From assembly GCF_005217455.1 (NCBI RefSeq), contig NZ_SZPQ01000030.1, forward strand, positions 1 to 64,000: a stretch of 64,000 nucleotides of DNA. The letters are read 5' to 3'. A model generated the notes under the pieces. That model was not told where the DNA came from. It made no database searches and worked only from the letters and a program-made list of their open reading frames with translations. Each line of letters opens with the position of its first letter. Position 1 is the stretch's first letter. The stretch is from Martelella alba (lineage in GTDB: Bacteria > Pseudomonadota > Gammaproteobacteria > Enterobacterales > Enterobacteriaceae). The translations under genes were made by a program, and so were the position numbers. Positions 52,401 to 60,627 of the stretch are shown here, piece after piece.

Positions 52401-53043
52401 CTATCCCCTGGCGCCAAACGGCAAACAAGATATCAGCCCGGATGATTTCGCCCACATGTTCGCGCCGGGCGTCGGCCTGGCCGACCGATTTTTCGATCGC
52501 TATCTGGCGGATAAGATCAACACCCGCGAACAGCCTTGGCGTTTTATGCCCTGGGCTCAGGCCGACGGCTCGCCGGGAGAAAAACAACTGCTGGCCTTTT
52601 TCCAGGCCGCCGCCGCCATCCGGGACGCTTTTTTTCGCCAAGGCGGCCAGGGGCCTTCCTTTTCTTTCACCCTGCGGCCGTTATCCATGGATAACCGCAT
52701 CATCAGCCTGGAGATGGATATCGATGGGCAACCGGTTGCCTACCATCACGGTCCGCCGGCGGTATTTCATCTGAACTGGCCGGGCCTGGCGCGCGCCTTT
52801 CAGGCGCAAGCGACGCTAACCCTAAGCAGCGGCGCGACCAAGACCGTGCGAACCGAGGGCCCCTGGGCCTGGCACCGGCTGCTGGCCAATGCCGGCGCCC
52901 GTTGGGATGGCCGGCACATCGCCAGCCGGGCCGTTTTTATGCTGAACGGCAGCAAGGCCACGCTTGAGATCGTCGCCGACAGCGCGCGCAATCCCTTCGC
53001 GCTACCCCCCCTGGACGACATAATGCAACAGGAGACAATGTGA
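49477..53043 (+). CDS. tssM: TssM (IcmF), T6SS inner-membrane core protein
   Basis: The 1188-residue protein has two N-terminal spans (about 15-36 and 50-70), a cytoplasmic NTPase-like domain, a third span near 455-475 and a large periplasmic part ending with the IcmF/VasK C-terminal domain. The P-loop region reads LGTDASGKNKALQNAGLD (about 142-158): the usual Thr/Ser after GK is Asn, so nucleotide binding may be weak or absent, as in some other TssM proteins. AAGGAG precedes ATG 49477, five bases beyond a GTG that overlaps tssL. It spans the periplasm to meet TssJ and overlaps tssA by four bases. Confidence 0.93.
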   Translation: MLKFLMAPATRRAVWEAIVLVGVGLLIMLAGPLMAFDGARPLADLAARWRTLAVIIALWLLARWLPRLLYWRRQKRLFRRLAGADSASSTQRSEERLLPDSFKRTFRLLRHRQFGGGGPLRRYCRRFGKGYVYQLPWFLVLGTDASGKNKALQNAGLDYYHSLQEINSLSLEDKPDNHCDWYLTSHGVLLSPAGAYLQDGNRYWRQMIDLLSRYRARQPINGVVLAINAQDVLHASPDGQYRQAVLLRKRLVELRRRFKIDFPLYFMMTKTDCLPGFSHYFSRYDGPDLEQCWGMTLPWPGGMQPEISLRQALDEGWDRLQTRLNAALADTLAAERDPWQRAQILAFPQAFAALRPQLLRNLSTICLPSGDGPALSPRGLFFTSANQKDGGKTACPIPRDNIFDYSYAPQDQRFAWDEQETPAPQSYFLKSLFREIVLAEGGLAGRNRWAAYRRRLATAAGCSLLLLTIGLAVGGSLRSYRHNLDYLARVEEKIEALARQSARLDFNQGAGLADLVRFLDDLRRLVCLDGFDPAHPPLDYRMGMYRGEQMASAGESLYQHALKRLLLPLAAQHITRLLYQIDFDDAELTYGALTAYQMLYQPDHYDRDGLLAWLTDTLPAMPDVAELDEARRERLRRHLGHLLSSGPPASPYVKDTRLERAARQAVQKTALPVRAYARLKNRLLQDDRFTAISLTELAGEQGDWVFERKSGLANYEPLPGFYTPEGYWLGVNAQARAVVDELAAQDGWVLGHAPSGDGAAMADQVRLLYMNDFIRQWEQFLGDITIKPSLSLHQRIGYVRVLSGDQSPLRELLLNIGRTVSLPAPQTGEFPAGVGELGQETRRVFNRMFARAQPDPGTAAPEQMARNHFRDIIALTRSPQPGSDGVSFGNVLKGLDSLYHYLVALDVDDNAAGRQDAILTRLRADALRLPAPFRQLVLTLVSEAGDDARHQTMQRLYRLFDLQIAGFYQFALKGRYPLAPNGKQDISPDDFAHMFAPGVGLADRFFDRYLADKINTREQPWRFMPWAQADGSPGEKQLLAFFQAAAAIRDAFFRQGGQGPSFSFTLRPLSMDNRIISLEMDIDGQPVAYHHGPPAVFHLNWPGLARAFQAQATLTLSSGATKTVRTEGPWAWHRLLANAGARWDGRHIASRAVFMLNGSKATLEIVADSARNPFALPPLDDIMQQETM

Positions 53044-54041
53044 AACTCGAGGCATTGCTGGCCCCCGTCAGCGCAACCCAACCTTGCGGCGAAAATCTGG
53101 AATACGACGCCGAATGCCTGCATATGCTGCAAATGGCGCGCGGCAAGCCTGAACAACAATTTGGCGACACCCTGATTGCGGCGCAGGAACCGGATTGGCG
53201 GCAGGTGGAATTGACCGCGCTGCGGCTACTGGCCCGTAGCAAGGATTTGCGCATCCTGTTGCCGCTGGCCCAGGCTTGGACCGCGCAGCGCGCGCTGGCG
53301 GGCTATGCCGACGGCCTGGCTTTGATTGCCGGCGCGCTGGAACGCTATTGGGAATCATTGTTGCCCGCGCTTTGCCAGGACGGGGAACCGGATCCGTTCA
53401 TGCGTATCAACGCCCTGCGTGAATTGGGCGAGGGTTTTACGCTAACCCGGCTAGTGCGGCGCAGCCCCTTTTTGCGCGTAGACGGCTGCAGCCTGACGGT
53501 GGCCGAAACCTTGCGCGGCCTGGAAGACGGCGGCGGGGAAAGCCGGTATGCCGGCGGTCCGGCGCGTTTACAACAAGCCGTTCGGCGGGGAATCAGCCCG
53601 CACGCCCGTCATATCGCCCCGGCCATCGCCGCCGCGAAACGGATTCTGGATATTCTGCGCCGGCGCCTGGGCGAGGGCGCATTACCGGAAATGCCGGCCT
53701 TGCTGGCATCGCTGGAAAGTTTGGCGCCCGAACACGCCTCGGCGCCGGCCGGCGATGACGAACCGTCCATCTCAGACGCCGCGTCCAAGGATTCGCTTTG
53801 TCCGGCCGGCCGGCGTGACGGCGGCGCATGGCGCGAGATCGCCACACGGGAAGAGGCTGTCCGGGCGCTGGCGCAAGTGAAGCGCTATTTCTCCCGGTTC
53901 GAGCCTGGTCATCCGGCGCCCTTGTTGCTGGCGCGCATTGAGCAACTGATGGGGCAGGATTTTATGGGAATTATCGGTAATCTGGCGCCGTCGGCGGTAG
54001 CGCAATTCGAACAGGTGCTGGGCGGTCACGGCCGGGAATAA
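53040..54041 (+). CDS. tssA: TssA, T6SS sheath-assembly cap protein
   Basis: The 333-residue protein begins with the ImpA_N domain (about 5-130: PVSATQPCGENLEYDAECL, LAQAWTAQRALAGYADGLALIAGALERYWESLLP, RINALREL) and ends in a short C-terminal unit (REEAVRALAQVKRYFSRFEPGHPAPLLLARIEQL). Start is GTG 53040 with AGGAG six bases upstream, overlapping the tssM stop. TssA primes and caps tail-tube/sheath polymerisation. A 157-base gap with no gene and no clear terminator follows before the sheath gene. Confidence 0.9.
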   Translation: MKLEALLAPVSATQPCGENLEYDAECLHMLQMARGKPEQQFGDTLIAAQEPDWRQVELTALRLLARSKDLRILLPLAQAWTAQRALAGYADGLALIAGALERYWESLLPALCQDGEPDPFMRINALRELGEGFTLTRLVRRSPFLRVDGCSLTVAETLRGLEDGGGESRYAGGPARLQQAVRRGISPHARHIAPAIAAAKRILDILRRRLGEGALPEMPALLASLESLAPEHASAPAGDDEPSISDAASKDSLCPAGRRDGGAWREIATREEAVRALAQVKRYFSRFEPGHPAPLLLARIEQLMGQDFMGIIGNLAPSAVAQFEQVLGGHGRE

Positions 54042-54198
54042 ATATCCATTTTATCAAATAGTTACGTTGTATTGCCGCAGCGGGCGGGCGATCTTTCACA
54101 TCACGGCCAACCCGGTGACCGAAGGCAAACGCGGCCGGCGGTCGGCGACGTAAAGTAGGACGAGTTTATTTTGTCAGTCATGGAGCGTTGTAATACAT

Positions 54199-56247
54199 AT
54201 GGATCACACCAATAGCGGACAGAAATTCCTGGCTCGCAATCGCGCGCCGCGGGTGCAGATTGAATACGAAGTCGAGCTGTACGGAACGGAACGCAAAGTT
54301 CAGCTACCGTTTGTCATGGGCGTTATGGCCGATATCGCCGGCCGGGGCGAAAACCCGCCGCCACGGTTGGACGAACGCAAATTTCTTGAAATCGACACGG
54401 ATAATTTCCATGAACGGATGAAATCGCTGCAACCGGGCGTGGATTTCCGGGTGGCGAATACGCTTACCGGCGAAGGCGAACTGTCGGTCAGGATGACGTT
54501 CAGCCATATGGACGATTTTCTGCCGGATGCCATCGCGCGCCAAATCGATCCGTTGCGTGGTTTGCTGGAAGCCCATGTCCATTTATCTAACCTGTTATCT
54601 TATATTGATGGCAAGCATAGCGCCGAGGAGTGGATTGCCTCGCTGTTGGCCGATCGTGAATTGTTGCGTCTGCTGGCCGCCGCGCCGATAGCGGACATCA
54701 CGCCGGCCGCCGGCCGCTCCGCGCAATGGGAGGGGGGCGCCGCGGCGTTGGTTAAGGAAACCGAAACCGTCGCCGAAGATTGCTCGCCGCCGCCTTTACA
54801 CGCTTGCCGCGCCAGCTTGGAAGCGCAGTTCCGGCCCCGCAGCGAACAGGCGTGCGACGCCATCGCGGCGGCGGTGAAAACCTTGGCCGAGCAAACGCTG
54901 GAACACGACATACCGCTGTCCGGCAATGCATTCTGCACGATTCAGGATGTGATCGCCGCCGTTGACGACAAGATGACGCGGCAAATCAATCTTATTTTGC
55001 ATCATCCCGATTTCCAGCGGCTGGAGGGGGCCTGGCGGGGTCTGCACTACCTGGTAAGCCACACCGAAAGCAACGAAATGCTGAAAATCCGGGTTATGGC
55101 CGTAAGCAAAACCGAACTCGGCCAGGTGCTCAAACGCTATAAAGGCGCCAGTTGGGATCAAAGTCCGATATTCAAGCGTATCTACGAAGAAGAATACGGT
55201 CAGTTCGGCGGCGAGCCCCTGGGGTGCCTGGTGGGCGATTATTATTTCGACCATAGCCCGCAGGATGTCGAACTGCTCGGCGAAATGGCCAAAATCGCCG
55301 CCGCCGCCCATTGCCCGTTTATCAGCGGCGCCTCTCCCGGCATAATGCAAATGGATTCCTGGCAGGAGCTGTCCAACCCCCGCGATTTGGGCAAGATTTT
55401 TCTCAACACCGAATATGCCGCCTGGCGGATGTTGCGCGAAATGGAGGACGCCCGTTATCTCGGATTGGTTATGCCGCGGATGCTGGCGCGCCTGCCTTAC
55501 GGTATCCGCGCCAATCCGGTGGCGTCGTTCCTGTTTGAAGAGGAAACCGACGGCCCGACACACGCCAATTATGTCTGGAGCAATGCCGCCTATGCCATGG
55601 CGGTGAATATTAACCGCTCGTTCCGGGAGTATGGCTGGTGTACCTCAATAAGGGGCGTGGAATCCGGCGGCGCGGTGGATAATCTACTCTGCCATGCCTT
55701 TCCCACCGATGACGGCGGGCTGGACATCAAATGTCCAACCGAAATCGCCATCAGCGATAGACGGGAAGCCGAGCTGGCGAAAAACGGTTTCATGCCGCTG
55801 GTCTACCGCAAGAACTCCGATTTCGCCGCGTTTATTGGCGCCCAGTCCTTACAAAAACCCATGGAATACGACGATGCCGATGCGACCGCCAACGCCAATC
55901 TGGCCGCTCGGCTGCCCTATCTGTTCGCCTGTTGCCGTTTCGCGCATTACCTCAAATGCATCGTGCGCGACAAAGTCGGGTCTTTCCAGACACGCGGTGA
56001 TATGGAGCGCTGGCTGAACAACTGGATTATCAATTACGTGGATGGCGATCCGGCGAATTCCTCGCAAAAAACCAAAGCGCGTCGGCCCTTGGCGGCGGCG
56101 GAAGTCCAAGTGTGCGAACTGGCCGACAACCCGGGGTATTATCAGGCCAAGTTTTTCTTGCGCCCCCATTACCAACTGGAAGGATTAACGGTGTCTTTAC
56201 GGCTGGTGTCCCGATTGCCGTCGCTGAAACAGCCTGGTCAGGCCTAA
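54199..56247 (+). CDS. tssB-tssC: TssB-TssC fusion: both T6SS contractile-sheath subunits in one polypeptide
   Basis: One uninterrupted 682-residue frame holds a full TssB (VipA) domain (about 1-160: KFLARNRAPRVQIEYEVELYG, RKFLEIDTDNFHERM, DGKHSAEEWIASLLAD) and a full TssC (VipB) domain (about 205-682: HHPDFQRLEGAWRGLHYLV, KRIYEEEYGQFGGEPLG, GWCTSIRGVESGGAV, FFLRPHYQLEGLTVSLRLVSRLPS). The two are normally separate adjacent genes. About 45 residues rich in Ala, Pro and Glu link them, with no stop, no in-frame ATG and no ribosome site placed to start TssC alone. The ATG at 54199 has only a distant GGAG (about 15 bases). Product: the sheath that contracts to fire the Hcp tube. Confidence 0.93.
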   Translation: MDHTNSGQKFLARNRAPRVQIEYEVELYGTERKVQLPFVMGVMADIAGRGENPPPRLDERKFLEIDTDNFHERMKSLQPGVDFRVANTLTGEGELSVRMTFSHMDDFLPDAIARQIDPLRGLLEAHVHLSNLLSYIDGKHSAEEWIASLLADRELLRLLAAAPIADITPAAGRSAQWEGGAAALVKETETVAEDCSPPPLHACRASLEAQFRPRSEQACDAIAAAVKTLAEQTLEHDIPLSGNAFCTIQDVIAAVDDKMTRQINLILHHPDFQRLEGAWRGLHYLVSHTESNEMLKIRVMAVSKTELGQVLKRYKGASWDQSPIFKRIYEEEYGQFGGEPLGCLVGDYYFDHSPQDVELLGEMAKIAAAAHCPFISGASPGIMQMDSWQELSNPRDLGKIFLNTEYAAWRMLREMEDARYLGLVMPRMLARLPYGIRANPVASFLFEEETDGPTHANYVWSNAAYAMAVNINRSFREYGWCTSIRGVESGGAVDNLLCHAFPTDDGGLDIKCPTEIAISDRREAELAKNGFMPLVYRKNSDFAAFIGAQSLQKPMEYDDADATANANLAARLPYLFACCRFAHYLKCIVRDKVGSFQTRGDMERWLNNWIINYVDGDPANSSQKTKARRPLAAAEVQVCELADNPGYYQAKFFLRPHYQLEGLTVSLRLVSRLPSLKQPGQA

Positions 56248-56283
56248 GTCATTAACCGCCGCGCAAATCGGCGGCGGATCGCC

Positions 56284-56311
56284 GGCCCGGACTATGGTCG
56301 GGCCCGTTTTT
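56284..56311 (+). terminator. Intrinsic terminator/attenuator between the sheath gene and hcp
   Basis: GGCCCG (56284-56289) pairs with CGGGCC (56299-56304), followed after CG by TTTTT (56307-56311). It lies 37 bases after the sheath stop and ends 17 bases before hcp, partly next to the hcp ribosome site, so it could terminate the structural operon or modulate the hcp level. Confidence 0.6.
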
Positions 56312-56327
56312 GTCAGGAGCAATAGTG

Positions 56328-56837
56328 ATGCACAACAGTATTTATTTACAGGTGGAAGGGGTAACCGGCGAAGCGAAGGATGCCAGGCATCAGGGGTGGA
56401 TTGATATCCAGACGTTTCAGTGGCAGTTACGCCAGCCCACCGAAACCGGCGTCGGCGGTGGAGGGGGCAGCGGCAGGCTGGTGGTTCGGGATCTGGATGT
56501 GTTCGCGCGGATGGACAAGGCGATGCCGACGCTAATGACGCTCGGCGCCGAGGGTAAACGCCTCAATACGGTGAGTCTGGTGGTGTGCAAGGCCGGCAGC
56601 GAACAGGATGAATATCTGAAAATTATTTTGAAAAACGTCATCCTGAGCAGCATCGAGATGACGAAACATATTGGCGGCGATGGCGTCGAAGGCGGCGCCG
56701 TCGCCGCGGGCGATATTGGCGTTCGCTACCGTTTCTCCCCGTCGCTGGTGGAGGTGAATTATCACGAGCAGGACGAAAATGGCAGCCCGGGACCGCAGGT
56801 TACCTTTAACTGGGATGTCAAAGGCAATACGCACTAA
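56328..56837 (+). CDS. hcp: Hcp (TssD), T6SS tail-tube protein
   Basis: The 169-residue protein begins HNSIYLQVEGVTGEAKDARHQGWIDIQTFQW and carries VVRDLDVFARMDKAMPTLM and the C-terminal TFNWDVKGN of the Hcp1 family. Hexameric rings stack to form the tube and bind small effectors. CAGGAG precedes GTGATG; ATG 56328 is preferred, GTG 56325 would add one residue. It is separated from the sheath gene by a hairpin with T-run, so it may be expressed at its own level. Confidence 0.93.
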   Translation: MHNSIYLQVEGVTGEAKDARHQGWIDIQTFQWQLRQPTETGVGGGGGSGRLVVRDLDVFARMDKAMPTLMTLGAEGKRLNTVSLVVCKAGSEQDEYLKIILKNVILSSIEMTKHIGGDGVEGGAVAAGDIGVRYRFSPSLVEVNYHEQDENGSPGPQVTFNWDVKGNTH

Positions 56838-56881
56838 TTGATGCGCCGGCCCCGGCGCCACCAAGGCATAGGAGAAAATGA

Positions 56882-57592
56882 ATGCCTGAGTTTCCCATTG
56901 ACGCGCCCCCCAGGGATAACGATCACCGTCCGGTGAAAGACGAGGATGAGCTGTGGTCCGGGCTTTGCCGTGATTTGTCGCTACCCCGGCCCGAACCGGC
57001 CGAGGATGCGCTTTCGGATTTATTGTTCGGTTCATCCACGCCGGTAGCGGATGAAAACCCCGTCAGTGGCGGTAAGAGACGGCGATCGTCCGGGGACGAC
57101 AATGTTTCCTGGCAAGGCGGAGTAGGGGATCCCATGTCCTCGCCGCCCGGCGTGGGCATCGCCACGGACAGCCGCGATCCGCTATATTGGTTCGCCGCCG
57201 GGGACGCGGGGAGTCTGGCGGCGTTGGATGCCGATGCCGAGCGGGTGGCCACGACCCTCGAGCCTGATGCCCAACGGCGACGGCAGGCCATGGCCGCCGC
57301 GCTGAACGCATGCTACAGGCGGGTGTTGGCGCTTTTTGACCCAGATGACGGCTTACGCCCGGCGAGAGCCGAGCGTGGCTGGCGGCGCTTGGGCGCCCGC
57401 CGACGTCAATGGCGGGATTATTGCAAATACCATCAACGATTGCGCCGGGACTCGGATAGCCAGGCCGATAACCTGTTCGAATCGGTGTTTTTGCCGGCCT
57501 ATGAACAGCGATTGCGCGATAACGAACACGCTCTCGCCGTCCATTCGCCGACAAACGATATCGCCAATGCGCTTACGCCGCCGATACGCTGA
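56882..57592 (+). CDS. TagH-like T6SS accessory protein lacking the FHA domain
   Basis: The last 100 residues of this 236-residue protein (AMAAALNACYRRVLALFDPD... RRQWRDYCKYHQRL... DNLFESVFLPAYEQRLRD) match the C-terminal domain of TagH/ImpI FHA proteins. The N-terminal 130 residues are low-complexity, rich in Asp, Pro and Gly, without the phosphothreonine-binding FHA fold. FHA proteins normally relay PpkA/PppA phosphorylation signals to T6SS assembly; this one cannot do so directly. AGGAG precedes ATG 56882. It is the last forward gene and converges on tssG with a 42-base gap. The assignment rests on a short motif and is moderate. Confidence 0.6.
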   Translation: MPEFPIDAPPRDNDHRPVKDEDELWSGLCRDLSLPRPEPAEDALSDLLFGSSTPVADENPVSGGKRRRSSGDDNVSWQGGVGDPMSSPPGVGIATDSRDPLYWFAAGDAGSLAALDADAERVATTLEPDAQRRRQAMAAALNACYRRVLALFDPDDGLRPARAERGWRRLGARRRQWRDYCKYHQRLRRDSDSQADNLFESVFLPAYEQRLRDNEHALAVHSPTNDIANALTPPIR

Positions 57593-57634
57593 AAAACCGG
57601 TATGTTGTCCGGATAGGCCGGAACATCCTCAATA

Positions 57635-58720
57635 TTACCGCGTTGGCGTGGGATGACGGCGGAAATCGCGGCGATCCTGCCCGCCGATATTGTGTCCCAG
57701 CCAGCAATTCTGCCCCAGGCGGTATGGCCGGCCTAAACAACAGCCCTGATAGTGGTTGTGATTGAGAATCAATTCCACCTCCCACCGGTAGTCGAGTCCG
57801 AGATATTGCCGTACCCATTCGGCCAATACCTCCGGTCCACCGTTACGCCTCGCCCGGTGTGACGCGGTCTCTTTCAGGAAATGACCATATTGCCGCCAGG
57901 ACAACGGCCCCAGCAGAACTCGGAAACTGAATTGCCGGTCCGGTATGGCCAGTCCAAGACAACTGCCCCGCCCCAACGGGGCGGCGCCGGAGGATAGGCG
58001 CAGCTGTTGATGACGGGGCAGCGGTAGCCAATGGAAAAGATTTTCGCGGATATCGACTGGAACGCCGAAATAATGCGTCAGCATCTGCGCGAGACCGCCC
58101 CGGTTGCGCGTATGGCGGCTGAAATGGCCGGCCATGTAATAGCGGGCCGCCGGCGGTAAACCGCCGTCCCCGCCATCCCGCCGTGAGGCAAGACCGTCGC
58201 CGGCAAGACAGGCGGCGAAGCGGTCGAACCGGCGGTTATCCGGCCGATCAAACGAAATACAGGGTTGCGCATCGGCCCATGCCCGATAAAAAAGGGTAAT
58301 AAGACGGTGATGAAAAAGGTCGGTGAAAGCCGCAAGTCCGGCGTCGTTATTCTGTTGTCCTCGCTGCTGGACATATTCGGTAAGCGCCAGCGGTAAAGGG
58401 CCGTCGGGACCAAACAGGCCGAAACCGTGAATATCGATACGTTGTCGGCCGGTGGCGTCCGGTGTAACGGCGGCGATCTGGCTGGGGGCGAAAACCATTG
58501 TCGGCCGCTGGCCCAACCTCACCGGTTCATGGCGAGGCAGGGGCGCGCGCCCCAGAGGGTAACCGCCGCCCGCTCGGGCATCCAATCGCCGCAACACGGG
58601 AAAAAGTGTAAAGCGCCAGGGGGATTTCGCCACCGCGTGAAGTAAAGCGCCGGCGCGCGCTTTGGGCGGCGTCGGCGATAGGCCCGATGGCGGGAGGCGG
58701 CGCAGGGAAATGATTCTCAT
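57635..58720 (-). CDS. tssG: TssG, T6SS baseplate wedge protein
   Basis: The 361-residue protein shows the TssG/ImpH features PWRFTLFPVLRRLDARAGGGYPLGRAPLP, the IDIHGFGLFGPDGPLPLALTEYVQQR segment, FHHRLITLFYRAWADAQP, the YFGVPVDIRENLFHWLPLP region and LGLDYRWEVELILN. It forms the wedge with TssF and TssE. ATG 58720 has GGAGG five bases before it; the frame continuing to 58963 has no ribosome site and would overlap tssF. It is the last gene of the reverse T6SS operon, 40 bases after tssF. Confidence 0.92.
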   Translation of the reverse strand: MRIISLRRLPPSGLSPTPPKARAGALLHAVAKSPWRFTLFPVLRRLDARAGGGYPLGRAPLPRHEPVRLGQRPTMVFAPSQIAAVTPDATGRQRIDIHGFGLFGPDGPLPLALTEYVQQRGQQNNDAGLAAFTDLFHHRLITLFYRAWADAQPCISFDRPDNRRFDRFAACLAGDGLASRRDGGDGGLPPAARYYMAGHFSRHTRNRGGLAQMLTHYFGVPVDIRENLFHWLPLPRHQQLRLSSGAAPLGRGSCLGLAIPDRQFSFRVLLGPLSWRQYGHFLKETASHRARRNGGPEVLAEWVRQYLGLDYRWEVELILNHNHYQGCCLGRPYRLGQNCWLGHNIGGQDRRDFRRHPTPTR

Positions 58721-58760
58721 CCTGGCCTCCGCGACGACCTTGTTCGGCGGGTTGGCACGA

Positions 58761-60620
58761 TCATAGGGAGCGTTCCAGGGTTGTGTGTCCCGGCCAATGT
58801 CCGATGATTCCCCGTTGCGGGCTGACCAGCGTGGTATCGGCGAAACTGTTGACGGCGGCGAGCTGGTCGAACAAACGCGCCAGCACGCTGCCCAGCAGCC
58901 AGGCTCCGGCGCCGGAAAACGCCTGTTCATCCAGGGTAAGCTGAATATGGACGCCGCGGGCATACATGGCGGGCGGCGCCAGCAACCGGTAACAAGGTTG
59001 CCGACGGCATTCGAGCAGCGCGCCGATCGGCGGACTGGCGATATGGCCTGCCTGTCCGGCCAATAATTGCAACAAACGCCGTAGCGTATCCACCCCCTTA
59101 TCGTCTGTCCCGTTCAGCAGACTGGAAATGTCCGCAAACAACAGGTTAATCAACTGCCAACATTCCCGGCCTTGCGCCGGAGCAGGGCAAGGCGAACTGG
59201 GGCCGTGAATCATTCGCGCCCGCCGAATGGGCAGCGAATCCCGCGCGGTCAGTTCGCCCGAATGCCCGTGGCCGGGTTGCAGCGGCAGATGACGATTGGA
59301 ACAAAGCACATCGGCGTTGAGATAGCGCAAATCATCATGCCGGGGGGGATGCGCCTCGTCGGCCAGGGAGACAAAGACTTCCGAGCCGTCATAACCCGCG
59401 TGGGGCCCTGACGGGCCGGCAACACCGCGCCACAGATACGGCTCCCGCCGCAAGGTATACCAGGCGCGGTTGTTTGTGTCGTCTGCGTGGCGCACCTCAT
59501 ACATCGGCCTGAACTCTTGCTGATAGCCGTGATAGCCGCTGCCGTACAAACTCAGTACCGAATGGATTTCGTAGTCCAACGGCCGCAGTTTATCCGCCAC
59601 CAATGGGTAATCGGTCTGCCGCGCGTTCAGCACGACGCGTTCGACGCTGCGTGGAAACAGGTTGATTACCGGCGTGCAATGCAGCGCCAAATGCGCATTA
59701 TCGATCCTGCGCTCCAATTCCGGCACGGCTTTGCCCAGCAGCAGGAAAATCTCCCACCGCCGATGTTTGCCGCCCCGCGACAGCAGAGGTTGCAGGCCGC
59801 TGACACTGAAAAAACGAAAACGGGCGGGAAAATGAAAATACTCCCGCGCCAGGCGATAGCTGTCCAGATGACGGGGATCGCGCGGCAACAACGCCTGATC
59901 GCCGGCGAAACCCTCATGACGAAGCGCCGAGGCATTCAGCGACAAGGACAGGGCAGGATCGTCGACAATCCTGCAATAGATGTCCTGGGTGTGTTGTATC
60001 AGTAACTCCATCAATTGTCCGGCCTGCATATCGTCGCCGGCGAGGTAAAATGTCAATTGATCGCATTGCATCCGCTCCAGGGCCACATTGTCGATACTGC
60101 GCAATTCAATGCGCAGCGCGCTGACGATGCCGCCGTGGTTCGGCGCGCTTCGGCGCAATTCCGCCGGGATGCCGCCCAGCGACACCTGCTCGATAACGAG
60201 CGGTTGCAGCATGACATCGTGGGCGGTACGGTAGCGGCAATCGATGCCGGGGTTTTTGGCATCCCGGTAATCGAACAGGGTACCGCGCGGCACCGGGAAA
60301 CCTTGGCTGATGTCGCCTTTGAGGTTGTCCGGCTGTAATTGCACGATCGCCATGGCCGGAATGCCGGCCAACGTATGCGGGTAGAGCATTTCCAGCAATT
60401 GTCGGGTAATCTGCGGAAACTCGTCATCCATCTTCATCTGAATACGCGAGGTCAAAAACGCGCAGCCTTCCATCAAACGTTCCACATAAGGATCGGCGAT
60501 ATCGTCGCCGCTCATGCCCAGATTACCCGCCGTATCCGGATGGCGCAGTGCGAATTCCGCGCCCATTTCCCGCAGCCAGGTTAATTCCCGCTGGTAATAC
60601 GCCAATAAACGGCCATCCAT
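58761..60620 (-). CDS. tssF: TssF, T6SS baseplate wedge protein
   Basis: The 619-residue protein starts MDGRLLAYYQRELTWLREMGAEFA, the typical TssF/VasA N-terminus, followed by DPYVERLMEGCAFLTSRIQMKMDDEFPQITRQLLEMLYPH. ATG 60620 has AAGGA overlapping the tssE stop, the classical coupling layout; an ATG at 60653 would add 11 residues inside tssE. Two TssF and one TssG form the wedge around the spike. The C-terminal segment contains HCTPVINLF, the invariant motif of the family, near residue 315. Confidence 0.93.
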   Translation of the reverse strand: MDGRLLAYYQRELTWLREMGAEFALRHPDTAGNLGMSGDDIADPYVERLMEGCAFLTSRIQMKMDDEFPQITRQLLEMLYPHTLAGIPAMAIVQLQPDNLKGDISQGFPVPRGTLFDYRDAKNPGIDCRYRTAHDVMLQPLVIEQVSLGGIPAELRRSAPNHGGIVSALRIELRSIDNVALERMQCDQLTFYLAGDDMQAGQLMELLIQHTQDIYCRIVDDPALSLSLNASALRHEGFAGDQALLPRDPRHLDSYRLAREYFHFPARFRFFSVSGLQPLLSRGGKHRRWEIFLLLGKAVPELERRIDNAHLALHCTPVINLFPRSVERVVLNARQTDYPLVADKLRPLDYEIHSVLSLYGSGYHGYQQEFRPMYEVRHADDTNNRAWYTLRREPYLWRGVAGPSGPHAGYDGSEVFVSLADEAHPPRHDDLRYLNADVLCSNRHLPLQPGHGHSGELTARDSLPIRRARMIHGPSSPCPAPAQGRECWQLINLLFADISSLLNGTDDKGVDTLRRLLQLLAGQAGHIASPPIGALLECRRQPCYRLLAPPAMYARGVHIQLTLDEQAFSGAGAWLLGSVLARLFDQLAAVNSFADTTLVSPQRGIIGHWPGHTTLERSL

Positions 60621-60627
60621 AGGTATG

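Noticed and set aside
54690-54830. Possible independent start of TssC within the fusion
   Set aside because: AAGGAA near 54752 has no in-frame ATG, GTG or TTG at suitable distance, and the in-frame TTG near 54817 has no ribosome site.
54796-55563. 255-codon reverse-strand open frame inside the sheath fusion gene
   Set aside because: It is a shadow of the TssC-coding region with no features of its own.
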